This document shows, one piece after another, positions 53,418-64,000 of a stretch of 64,000 bases of DNA. The notes under the pieces were generated by a model that saw only the letters and a list, made by a program, of their open reading frames with translations, had not been told where the DNA came from and searched no databases. The stretch comes from Rugalucina vietnamica (Eukaryota; Mollusca; Bivalvia; Lucinida; Lucinidae), in the NCBI GenBank assembly GCA_964017185.1, contig OZ024874.1:55345356-55409355 (forward strand), given 5' to 3'. Every line of letters begins with the position of its first letter. The stretch's first letter is position 1. The position numbers and the translations under genes were made by a program.

Positions 53418-54630
53418 GGTAGGTATGTAGGTAGACCTAGGTAGGTAGGTAGGTAGGCAGACTTAGGTGGGTAGGTAGGTAGGTAGGTAGGTAGGTAGGT
53501 AGGTAGATAGACCTAGGTAGGTTGGTAGGTAGGTAGGTAGATAGACCAAGGTAGGTAGTAGGTAGGTATGTAGGTAGACCTAGGTAGGTAGTTAGGTAGG
53601 TAGACCCATGTATGTAGACCTAGCTAGGTAGGTAGACCTTGGTACGTAGGCAGATAGGAAGGTAGACCTAGGTAGGTAGAAAGGTAGACCAAGGTAGGTA
53701 CGAAGACCTAGGTAGGTAGGTAGATAGGTAGACCTAGGTTGGTAGGTAAGTAGGCTTAGGTAGGTAGGTAGACCTAGGTTGGTAGGTAGGTAGACCAAGG
53801 TAGATAGGTAGATCTAGGTAGGTAGGTAGGTAGATAGTTAGACTTAGGTAGTTAGACCTAGGTAGGTAGGTAGGTAAGGTAGGTAGGTAAGTAGGTAGGT
53901 AGGTAGACCTAGGGATGTATGTAGGTAGGTAGGAAAGTAGGTAGGTAGGTAGATCGGTAGGTAGGTAGGTAGATCGGTAGGTAGGTAGGTAGGTAGGTAG
54001 GTAGGTAGGTAGGTAGGTAGGTAGGTAGGTAGGTAGGTAGGTAGGTAGGTAGGTAGTTAAGTAGGTAGGTAGGTAGACCTAGGGATGTATGTATGTCGGT
54101 AGGTAGGTAAGTAGGTCGGTCGGTCGGTCGGTCGGTCGGTAGGTAGGTAGGTAGGTAGGTAGGTACATGTAGGTAGGTAGGTAGGTACATGTAGGTAGGT
54201 AGGTATGTAGGTAGGTAGATAGACCTAGCTTTGTGGGTAGGTCGACCTAGTTAGGTATGTAGGTAGGCAGCCCTAGGTATGTCGGTATGTAGACCTAGAT
54301 AGGTAGGTAGGTAGACCTAGGTAGGCAGATAGGTAGACCTAGGTAGGTGGATAGGTAGGCCTAGGTAGGTAGGTAGGTAAGTAGCTAGCTAGGTAGGTAG
54401 CTAGGTAGACCTAGCTTTGTAGGTAGGTAGACCTAGGTAGGTATGTAGGTAGGTAGGCCTAGATATGTAGGTATGTAGACCTAGGTAGGTAGGTATGTAG
54501 ACCTAGGCCGGATAGGTAAACCTAGGTAGGTGAATAGGTATACCTAGGTAGGTAGGTAGGTAGGTAGGTAGGTAGGTAGGTAGGTAGGTAGGTAGGTAGG
54601 TAGGTAGAGTTAGGTAGATAGGTAGGTACC
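53418..54630 (+). repeat. (GGTA)n microsatellite/minisatellite, 1.2 kb
   Basis: Long runs of ggta broken by the higher-order word gtagacctaggtaggta and by (ggtc) at 54113-54140. GG-TA-GG-TA spacing permits two-tetrad G-quadruplexes on the plus strand. Reverse-strand frames read as Tyr-Leu-Pro-Thr repeats and are not genes. Confidence 0.95.
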
Positions 54631-55037
54631 TTAAAATGTTTTCTTCAGATTCCCTCAAACCCCAAAAGTGTCTGCTTGCTCCCCAGGTCCCTGATATTAC
54701 TAAAACACGGAACGGAATACGGGACAGAATTAGAAAGGTTTTACAATGTCTTTCGTCAGATTGAGAGGAACACTTTGTTATCATACATTAAATCTTAAGA
54801 TGTGAATTTAACAATGACCTTTTACCTTTGCAAAGACGGGAGGCCCCTTCGCCGCAAGAACGATGATTGAAACAATAGATAAAAAATATGCAAGCGTTTG
54901 TGGAACCGACAGGTGCTCGTGCGCACGCGCACAACTCTTAGCAACCTCGCGAAAACAAATATGGTGGAAAAAGTCAAGTTGGTGTGAGAGTAGTTTATTT
55001 TCATGCGCTGGGCTTGTAAACGCGGGTTGACGCTACC
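54631..55037 (+). promoter_or_regulatory. SPAG17 upstream region
   Basis: GC content rises towards 54900-54960 (gtgcgcacgcgcacaa). cttagcaacc at 54937-54946 is the inverse of GGTTGCTAAG in the OSCP1 promoter. The SPAG17 start codon is 92 bases downstream. No TATA box near the start. Confidence 0.55.
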
Positions 55038-58000
55038 ATGTCAAAGGCTGCAAAGAGAGGCAAGAGTGCCCAAGGTGGAGGTGCGGGTGCAAAATGGGAA
55101 CAGGGTCTTCTTGCTGCACAATTTGAAGAAGTGAGTTTCATTGAACTTTCATTTTTTTTCCTGAAGCTGAATCTTCGTAATTCATTACAGTTTGCAGTCA
55201 AACATTTATAACAGCGGTTTAATGTTCAACAAAGTGAGTATCGAGGTTTCATCAACAATCGTTTTTGTGCTCTTGCCAGGATTCTTGGAGTTTCATGAAC
55301 CATGGCCCGAAGTTGTACCACTGGCGTCTGACCTTCGATAAATCTTGGATTAATATTTTTCGATAAATGCACTAAACATTAGTATTTTAGCTTTGTTTAC
55401 ACTTTTGATTGAAAAAAATCTAACCCCGGATGAAATCAGGGTAAGGCAATGTATATTGACACAAAATAATTTCACGTCGTTTTCTTGTGTAAAACAAAAT
55501 GTCATGTGACTTGTACACCACTTCGCGGTCTCATAAGCTAATGTCCATTTACAAAATACAAAAAGCAGAATTCGTGTACCCTCCAATCTCCTGAGAAAAT
55601 CACATTTTTATAGTCAAAAATTGACAGTCCATAATGGAGGCCACCACTTCGAAAAATCATACACATGTCATGCAGTTCGTTTTCTCTACTGGGTTAATTT
55701 GGTTCATGGTCGTCTTGGCCCCAAAACCCATTCTTATTTCGTTTGGACAAGAAAAACATCAGAAACTATTTCATTTCAAAATACAAAGGTTCACCATTAG
55801 AAGTATATACATACAAGGGTCTTCTTTTTTAAAAGCTTAAACATGCTAAAATTACTAATGATATAGAGTGCATTTAGTGAAGGTAAGACGCCAGTGGTTG
55901 TACTAATGCACAAAAAAGTGCCAGTTTTTGTGAGCCACCTCTAAAAAAAAATACAGCTACCAGAGCACTGCTAAATTCGCTTGAGGAGCATATCCATTTA
56001 ACTACTCTAAAAGTAAAATCTCAGCATTTTGTTGACCTGAGTCAGATCTGCTTTTGGTAATAATCCGACTCAGGACTTTTACTGAAAATAGGACCATATT
56101 ATTGAGAGAGCTTAAAAACTCTATGTTATGTATCTTGCCATTTTAAATCATGTCTTGTTTTGTCTTGCAATTAAGCTTTTTTCCATGTAATCTTGTTAGC
56201 AAAGACCATTAATAATTTTCAATAATATCTTTAGAACTGTAGTATAACTGCCGTAGTTTGAGAATGGCATTTTATTATATAAATAGAGTTGTTGTGTTTT
56301 TTGTTTGTTTTTGAAAAAGTGAGATTTTGATACAAATGAGCCGCCTCATAGGAAAACCAGCAATCTGCATAGGCGAAAACAAAGACGCAGATCAGCTTCG
56401 CGGTAACCGCGAAGCTGATCAGCGCCTTTGTTTTCGCTACTCGGATAGTGCGATTCCTCTTCTACTTAAATCCGAAATTTCAAGCTTCTAGCTCTTTTCT
56501 GTGCTTGTACAGGCCGGTTTGTATCGGACCAGTTTGTAAACCACATTGTTAGTTTTCCAACGAGGTGGCTCAAATAATCTGTATTCACAGGAGAAATGGA
56601 AGGCAAACATCACATTTGTTGTTGGTAGAAGAGCAGATGACTACACATGGATAAATCTCCTGGGAGCCGCAGTGGCTTCTGGATCAAGAAGACTATTTAG
56701 TGCCTTCTCCAAGGATGAACTGTATAATGAGGTGAGAGAGCCATGTTATAAGAAAATATGCTTTGTAGCTGCAGAAGATATCTAGAAACTTGGAATTATG
56801 GACAAGGAAGAAAATACTGGGTGCTTCCTTGTCTCGATATAGAACGGTTTTGTTTGACTTTTTGGTAACAGATTTTGTTCTACTACGCAGCAAATCTCCA
56901 CAAAAGTTGAAAACTGAGTCAGCATTAACATTAATTGCATAATTCGTATCACTTCTTAAGGAATCAAATGTAAACTTACATAAAGTTGCATTCAAAACAC
57001 TATTTTATGACTTGAATTTTTTTCAATGACGTCATAGATTAGAATCAGCCAGCTTACATTTGTTGGTTAAATGTTAATTTTATTATTGTGGCTTTCTGTC
57101 CATATTTATATCCTGATGTCTAGTGGAAATGTTTAACATAATTCACTGTTTTAAAAAATCTTTAGAAAGAAATAAAATAAATTCAAATACATGCTTTTTA
57201 TTAATATAGGTGAGAGAGCTTGGCAACCCTAAAGGCAAGAAACCCAAGGAAGTCCCTCAGCACTATGAAGTCTGTGAACCTTGTAAGACACACCTTGATG
57301 CTGGTGAGGACATACCACTTCACTTGCTGGCTAAACTTCTCAAATACAAGTTCCTCGCCATTAAAGCCAATGATTTCAAGAGAAGAGAAGCTGAGAAAAA
57401 GGTATATTCTTGCTATCTTTTGATGGACTACTTTAATCAAATTCTGTGTTTTTGGGGAATAGTTTGTAGCTCCTCTAACTTGGGTTTTGATTTGTTTCAT
57501 TTTTTCAACACTCTGACTTGTTGAAGGTGTTTGAGAGCTCTTTATTGCATTTTGATCTTAAGCATATATGTGAAATTATGGAATGCCCAAGGGGTGTCAT
57601 TGTCAAATACAACAGTTATTTAGTGTTCATGTTTCTTTCTTTCAAAAGCTTACATTCAGAATTACATTTGAATATTTTTGCCAAGAACTTTCCATTCCAA
57701 TTGTATTAATTTACAAATATTCATGTAATTTACAATTAAATGAAACATCTTTCTGATTCACACCAGGCTGCCCTAGAGAAAGAAAAGGCCAAAGCCAAGG
57801 CTGCTGAGAAGGCTGCTGGTGGGGGTGGGAAGGAGAGAGCCAAGTCCCCGGGGAAGGGAAAGGGTGGGGGTAAGAAGACCCCAGAGCCCCAACAGGCTAA
57901 AGATGGGAGTAAACTCAGGAAGAGGGGAGAGGAAGATCCCGATGGGAAATACATTGGTAGGTTTGAGGTTTAGAAAAAAAATAAGCTTGTCTTCTGGTCA

Positions 58001-61000
58001 AATCCTTTAAGCTTGATAAATGAATTGTGGATGTTTCAAAATAAGCATCTGATTGTAATGGCTGCAAATGAGAAAGCTTGTATCAGCATGATTTATTCTA
58101 TAACTTTGTTGATATTTTGCTTTGTAAACTTTACAATTTCTATATAATAAAAAGCCTCCAGCTCTTGCTAGCTTTCTTATAGCAGAACTTCTAATGTGGC
58201 TGTTGAAAGAAATCAAAGCAGGTCAGTGTGAGCCATATGTAAAACATACCTGAGCCGCCACATCAGAAACCAAACAATCTGCTTATGCGAAAACAAAGGC
58301 GCAGACCAGCTTCGCGGTAACCACTAATCTACGCCTTTGTTTTCGCTTCATGGATAGTACAATTCCTCTTCTTCCTAAATCCAAAATTTCAAGCCTCAAG
58401 CCTGCTACTGTGACTGTACAGGCTGGTTTGTGTCGGACCTGGTTGAAAATCAAAATACAGGTGGCTCGCGTTACCTCAACGCTTGTCTTGATACTACCGT
58501 TTACGTTGAATCTAAAGACTACCAGTCACAATCATTTTCTCTTATTTGTTCTTTGTATTTCAACAACGTATAACTCGAACTTTGCCTAAATTGACAAAAT
58601 GGGTAACTCAACAAAAATTTTGTGGCCCGGTCATGTATATTCAGTTCATTTTACGACGCTTAACTTGTACGCCACATATCCATGCTCTTTTTTGTATATT
58701 TCCTCTTGTAAATGTATTTGAATTCAGGAAAATAGTTTTCAACAAAACACAAAAGAACAAACAAACCTTACTAGATTTAACGATTAGAATCCTTAAAGTC
58801 ATTTTTAATTTTCCCAATTAAATGAGCTGCAAAAGCAGACCTGTTTTGCAATCAGCTGATTTTACAACTACACAAGCGTGACGTAATTATTGGTCTGCTT
58901 TACGATGACTGTTTGCTGTAATTATGCCCCCAACTTCGGAAGAAGTTGAGGGGGCATATTGGTTTGGCTGTCCATGCAGTGCAGTGCAGTCAGTCAGTCA
59001 GTCTGTGATGCGTGGGTAACGCTTAGCACTCGGTCAGGAACTGTTAGAGCTAGGATCTGGTAATTTGGTATGTAGTTTGTATATGAAAATTAAGAGGACC
59101 CATATTTTTTCTTTCAGGTAAATTCAAGGGGCTAGGGGCCCATTCTGTGAGAGTTATTTCCCTTTTAATTCTTGATAAAGTGAATAGATAGTGGGTACCT
59201 TGTGTGTGCAACTCCTCCTACAGTTTTATTTCGATTCTCTTGAAACTTTACAGATGTTGTGTCCATGCTTTGAAGATATGCATTTGGTTTGGATATAATC
59301 CTCAGATTAATTTTTGTCACTTTTTTTGCAATTTGAACTTAGCCATTGTTTGGGCATTTTCACAATGAAAGTGAATGGGCATTGGGTACCTTGTGTGCGC
59401 AACTCCTCCTACAGGTTCATGCCAATTCATTTAAAACTTTACATGTGATTTGGATATAATCCTTGGATTATTTTTTGAGATTTTTTTCACAATTTGAACT
59501 TAGTCATTTTTTCGGGCATTTTAGTGAATGGATAGAGGGTACCTTGTGTGCGCAACTCCTCCTACAATTTAATACCGATACTTTTGAAACTTTGCAGACA
59601 TTGTGACCATCCTTTGAAGATATGCATGTGGTTGGGATATACACCTCAGATTAATTTGTGTCTTTTTTTTGCAATTTGAACTTAGTCATTTTTTGGACAT
59701 TTTTACATCTTGAAAGTGACTTCATAGTGTTTCATAAACACATTTTCTAGTTACTCCAAATGTTGACACATCTTACTCAATACCTAATTGATGCGGGTCT
59801 CGTTTGATCTATTGTTGAATAAGTTGTTGGAGGAGGAGCACCTTTATGTGAATTCAGCCGTCCTTAATTGATTTATAACAATGGCAGACTTTGGGATTCG
59901 TAAGAAATTGTAAGAATAACCTTCTATAATGCCCGATCATACGGCCGAGCAATCTAATGAAGGACCCAGCTTGTCTTACGATTTTGGTAGCTATGACGTC
60001 ATGAATTGGTTAACTCGTAAAACTGATAAATCGAAGTGATAAGCTCAGTCCCTTGAGTTCGAGTTAACGAGAGTCACCTGTAGTTACGTTTTCTCATGTG
60101 AATGCTCATGTAAATTTCCTGTTGTTTTTTTTTTTTTGTTTACAGATGATGAGCCTGATGACGGTGCGAACCACTATATCATCGTGTATGGTTTCCACCA
60201 ACCGCATCTGTTCGGTCTCCTGGCCGAGCTTGGACTGAATGTCAGCTCCATTATCAGGATGAACAGTCAGGACTATGGCAGGTTTGCCCCACCCCAGCCT
60301 GACGAACAGCCTGTTGAGAAGGATGAAAAAACACTAGGTAAATATTAAATGCCAGAAATTTTTAGACTAATTTTCTCTTACAACTGTTGCAGCTATGTGT
60401 TTCATTAGATCAAAGCATGTATAAATATAAAGACATTATGTAAAATGTTGAACTGTAAAAAGGAAGAAAAATAATGTGTAGTATATGAGCCGCGACACGA
60501 GAAAACCGGTCTTTGGGTTTCGGACCGCATGGGATACAAATCGGCTTGTACAGTCACAGAAGGTGGCTAGAAGCTTAGAATTTCGGATTTAGGAAGAAGA
60601 GAAATTGTGCTATCGGAGTTGCGAAAACAAAGACGCTGATCAGCTTCAAAGTAACTGCGAAGCTGATCAGCGCCTTTGTTTTCGCATAAGGGAAAATCCG
60701 GTTTTCTCCTGACATGGCTCATATGTAATGGTTAAATAGTATATATGTCTATGTATTTTTCATCCTTGTGGTTTTTGTCATAGCAAAATCAAGAGGTAAG
60801 AGTATTTTATTTTGCCAGGTTTACTTTGTATCAATTATTCTTCATTTTGAAAGTTTATATTTTATACATGTAAGCCTTAACAGCTTCATATTTGCATATA
60901 TCTTTAATACACAAGATAAAGGATTTTTTTTCTTAGGCAAAACACTGACTTAGTTCTCTGATACAATACTGAGTTAGTTTATCTCCATGTACTTTGACAC

Positions 61001-63172
61001 ATATTTGCTTTCAGTAGGCATAAAAATTATAAGCATGGTCATAATGACCTTTGTTGTCAAAATGATCAACAGTAATGAATAATGTACTCAGTAGAGTACT
61101 ATTTCATTTTTATGGTGTGCATGCAAAAAATGATTTTTGAAAAATCTTGTCACTGCTTGGCATTTCAAGGTGAGTCTGATTATGCCAAATAGTGAATGGC
61201 CCATGGAACAAATTTTCATATCTGTGTTCCATAATCTTAAGATCTTAGTTTTCACCTGTATCTTCCCATGAACACAAACTGAATTTTTTTCACCATTAAT
61301 TGTGTATAACTTTTATTTGACTTTGAATATAAATTTGCTTATTTCTGAAGTGAGCAGAAAATCCAAATCCGAGAAAGAATCTCAAATAGGTAAACAAAGA
61401 AAGTTAATCTTTTCAGTTGATTGGGAGTGGCTAGAATTTGTAGCTAGATGTTATTTTATTTCTTAATAAAGATTCAGTATTATCAGTAATTAACAGGTGA
61501 AAGGAATGACCAAGATAACCAGGACATAATTTCCTCCCATTTTTCTTACACATTTCCAACAAGAATGATGTGAGCCACATAATGAGAAAACCAACAATGT
61601 GGTTTCTGACCAGATCTGACACAAATCGGCCTGTACAGTCACAGAAGAAAGCTAGAAGCTTGAAATTTTATAAACATGTATAAGTAGAAGAGGAATTGTA
61701 CTATCCGTGTAGGGAAAACAAAGGCAGTGATCAGCTTTTCAGTTACTGCAAAGCTGATCTGCGTCTTTGCTTTTGCATATCCAAAATGTTGGTTTTCTCG
61801 TGATGACACTCATTTTTTTTTTCATCAGCACATACTAGTTCAAAGCTAGACAGAGAATGCTCCTTTTAATAGATTTGTTTGAATATTTTTCCTATTGATA
61901 CAGCATACTCATGAAAGTGTGAGAGTCAAAAATGATTGAGTCAACTCATTCCATGATATACTTGACCCGCTGTGAGTGTTATCAGCCTTTTTTACTATAT
62001 CAGCCTTTAAAACAGCATTTCTTGATTGTGTGTAGGCGAGAATATTTTTTCTCTCAATTCATATATTTTTTTTCTAATTCTTGAAGAAACATGTATATAC
62101 ATTTACATTTTAGTTAATAAAGAATGATATTATAATTGTAATTATTTAACCTTTATGTAACAGAGAATAGATAAATGCTATAGTGTTAACACGTCAGTAA
62201 AGCTAAAAACAAACAAATACAGTATTTCTATGTAGTTTAGTTTACATGGAAATAGGATGTAGGGGGTGTTGTTGTTTCTTTACCTATGGGTTTAAGAATG
62301 TGTGACATATCGCAGTTTTAATGGCTGATTTGAAGATGACTAGTTTTAGTTTCACTGAACAAAATATTGGAACTGCACTCAGTATTTAGTTACAGTACTG
62401 ACATTATGTTTTTAGTATGGTGTACCCAAGAAATTACAGTTTTATATAAGCAACTTGAGTTGAAGGTTGTCAAGAATTCCATAAACACTTCTTTAGGGAA
62501 TAGTATTGGCATACGTGTTGCCATCCTGTTTCTGCAATATATGAGCCGCCTCATTGGAAAACCAACAATCTGCATAGGCGAAAATAAAGACGCAGATCAG
62601 CTTCGCGGTAACCGCGAAGCTGATCAGCGTCTTTGTTTTCGCTACTCGGATAGTAAAATTCCTCTTCTACTTAAATCCAAAATTTCAAGCTTCTAGCTCT
62701 TTTATGTGCTTGTACAGGTCGGTTTGTGTCGAACCTGTTCGGAAACCACATTGTTGGTTTTCCCACAAGGAAGCTCATATGTATTAAATGTTTTCTTTCT
62801 GAAGACAGGATGGTTAAGTTGTGCCTCATATAATCAGATATTTGTTTTTAGCTATTCTCTTTTATCGTGAAAGTTCACGATTCACAATTAATTTAGCTAC
62901 TTCTTCATTCTTGTGATCATTCACGAAAGGCAATTTTCTGACAGTTTTGCATAGACATGTTCACATATTCACATATTCACAACTTCCCAATTTCAGCTTT
63001 AGAAGAAGCAGCCAGAGAGGAGAAGAACCAGCTGAGGAAGGAGTTGAAACAGTTCTGGAAGGACCTGCCCCTTGTGTTACAGAAACAGCCCCTATTACAT
63101 GACATTGCCAGGAAAGATTACGAGGTTAAGGAGCTGGTTGTACCGCAGGACCTAGAGGACCAAGAACAGAAG
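55038..63172 (+). CDS. SPAG17: SPAG17 (ciliary central-apparatus PF6 homologue), N-terminal eight exons
   Basis: Exons 55038-55130, 56591-56731, 57210-57401, 57767-57956, 60146-60337, 60784-60795, 61351-61389, 62997-63172; phases agree (345 codons) and the gene continues past the window. Matches to vertebrate SPAG17 as I remember it: WEQGLLAAQFEE, FVVGRRADDYTW, LLAKLLKYKFLAIKANDFKR REAEKK, LRKRGEEDPDGKYIDDEPDD GANHYIIVYGF, LLAELGLNVSSIIRMNSQDY and LRKELKQFWKDLPLVLQ. Exon 4 encodes a low-complexity Lys/Ala/Gly basic linker. SPAG17/PF6 is the scaffold of the C1a projection of the axonemal central pair (family knowledge). The 12-nt and 39-nt exons are the least certain. Confidence 0.93.
56338..56571 (+). 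mobile_element. pal-A MITE copy 27
   Basis: AAAT on both sides; perfect palindrome. Right end 19 bases before SPAG17 exon 2. Confidence 0.92.
56813..57050. mobile_element. pal-K MITE copy 2, half
   Basis: atactgggtgcttccttgtc, ggttttgtttgactttttgg and caatgacgtcata match 27747-27970; the right inverted end is absent. SPAG17 intron 2. Confidence 0.75.
58252..58467 (+). mobile_element. pal-A MITE copy 28
   Basis: gagccgccacatcag ... aggtggctc; the palindrome's right arm is decayed and no target duplication is seen. Confidence 0.78.
58926..59830 (+). mobile_element. Family G tandem-repeat element
   Basis: Starts with a palindrome (atgcccccaacttc ... gaagttgagggggcat), then (cagt)n and three units of about 170 bp, each with gggtaccttgtgtgcgcaac tcctcctaca. 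Exact right end unclear. SPAG17 intron 4. Confidence 0.7.
60487..60720 (-). mobile_element. pal-A MITE copy 29
   Basis: ATAT on both sides; palindrome with a few mismatches (ttcaaagtaactgcgaa). Confidence 0.88.
61572..61811 (-). mobile_element. pal-A MITE copy 30
   Basis: gagccacataatgag ... cgtgatgacactc; palindrome ttttcagttactgcaaa. Left flank unclear. Confidence 0.8.
62543..62776 (+). mobile_element. pal-A MITE copy 31
   Basis: ATAT on both sides; perfect palindrome; 220 bases before SPAG17 exon 8. Confidence 0.9.
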
Positions 63173-63198
63173 GTTACACATAGAAACTTTTTAATGCA

Positions 63199-63583
63199 TT
63201 AAGAAAACTTGCCCATACAATATACACAGATATTTTTTAAGTTGTAAAAATTTAATCCTGCCTGTTCATGTGTACTATAGGTTAGTACAGAATGACCAGG
63301 AACATCATGTTCGTAAAAGAGGAATTCTGTACAAATGGTTGGGCCGACCTAGTAAAACTTGAGAAAAAAAAAATCACTAAAAAATATTGATTTCTTCTGT
63401 ATTTTTGTTCAAAACATTTATTGTGGGTAAATGTTAGAACGGCCTCTGTGATTCTAACAAGTACCCACAATCTATGTTTTAAACTGAAAATAAGAAAAAT
63501 TGTATACCCCTTTAAACCCCTGTTTTTCTATATAAATAGGGGGGGGGGGTTTAAGGGGGTATGTATTGCACGGACATGTTATC
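63199..63583 (+). mobile_element. pal-B MITE copy 5
   Basis: aacttgcccatacaatatac ... gtatgtattgcacggacatg; shortened central palindrome and a G9 run at 63539. Starts 27 bases after the SPAG17 exon 8 donor. Confidence 0.8.
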
Positions 63584-63779
63584 GCGATGTAATATATTTT
63601 ACATTTAAAAACAGTTGAGAATCAGAAATTAATTAATAAATTTTATTGGAATTGATTTATGGATTCCTGTCAGAAACTTCTTTAACTATCCAAGATCTAC
63701 CTTTTAGAATACAAAATTTACCCTGTTTTGTGAGTTTCTTAACAGTAAAGACTCAGCCATGAAGTATTTAGAGTTGCTT

Positions 63780-64000
63780 TTAATGGTTGAACAGGCTTAG
63801 TGTAAGAGAATTGGACTATGAATTGAGAGGTTTTGGGTTCACACCCCATCACTGACAAGTTGTATCCTTAAGAAAGGCACATTAATTTTGATAGTACTGC
63901 TTAGGAATCCAGGATATTTTGCCTCTGTCCAGATATGACTGAAAAATTATTAATTGTTACTGGGATGTTAAACAACAACAAAATAAACAAACCAACTTTT
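63780..64000 (+). repeat. tRNA-derived SINE with A-rich tail
   Basis: A-box-like ggcttagtgtaagagaattgg... near 63795, B-box ggttttgggttcacacccc at about 63829, body with gtatccttaagaaaggcac, and the tail gggatgttaaacaacaac aaaataaacaaacc. Confidence 0.65.

Noticed and set aside
53592-54190. Minus-strand frames of Tyr-Leu-Pro-Thr repeats
   Set aside because: Translation of the (GGTA)n array; any frame stays open.
57736-57954. 72-codon minus-strand Pro/Phe/Ser frame
   Set aside because: Shadow of the Lys/Ala/Gly-rich SPAG17 exon 4.
58546-58821. 91-codon plus-strand frame in SPAG17 intron 4
   Set aside because: No recognised domain and no matching splice phase with neighbouring exons.

Overview
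This is a eukaryotic, intron-rich, AT-rich window with vertebrate-like gene structures and very dense small repeats. The repeat types (tandem-repeat elements ending in gctcacctgag, elements ending in gtatacccc, tRNA-derived SINEs, hundreds-of-bp palindromic MITEs) look lophotrochozoan, most likely a bivalve mollusc. That is inference from repeat style; no species is claimed.

Layout. 987-1952 (+): last two exons of an unrecognised conserved-looking gene. 10799-29652 (-): nine exons of a CYP39A1-like cytochrome P450 (sterol 7-alpha-hydroxylase clade), with a tandemly duplicated exon 8 and no heme-ligand exon found; intron 7 holds a 6.5 kb LTR retrotransposon of Gmr1-like gene order. 29768-45140 (+): complete ten-exon OSCP1, head to head with the P450 only 115 bp away. 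49921-51054 (-): intronless, full-length MECR (mitochondrial enoyl-[ACP]/enoyl-CoA reductase). 51146-53170 (-): 5'-truncated CR1/Jockey-type LINE interrupted by a palindromic MITE. 53418-54630: a 1.2 kb (GGTA)n array. 55038-63172 (+): first eight exons of SPAG17, running off the right edge.

Non-coding DNA is dominated by one palindromic MITE family (here pal-A, about 235 bp, ends GAGCC...GGCTC, 4-bp target duplications AAAT/ATAT/ATTT), with about 31 copies, plus many other palindromic or tandem-repeat elements. Several pal-A copies lie within 40 bp upstream of splice acceptors.

Functionally the genes are not an operon. OSCP1 and SPAG17 are both linked to cilia/flagella in other animals, and both promoters carry the same RFX-like 10-mer GGTTGCTAAG. 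The P450 and MECR are metabolic (sterol oxidation; mitochondrial fatty-acid synthesis). The most notable host feature is the pair of 131-nt P450 exons 8/8b, which reading frame forces to be mutually exclusive and which cover the ExxR/SRS5 region.
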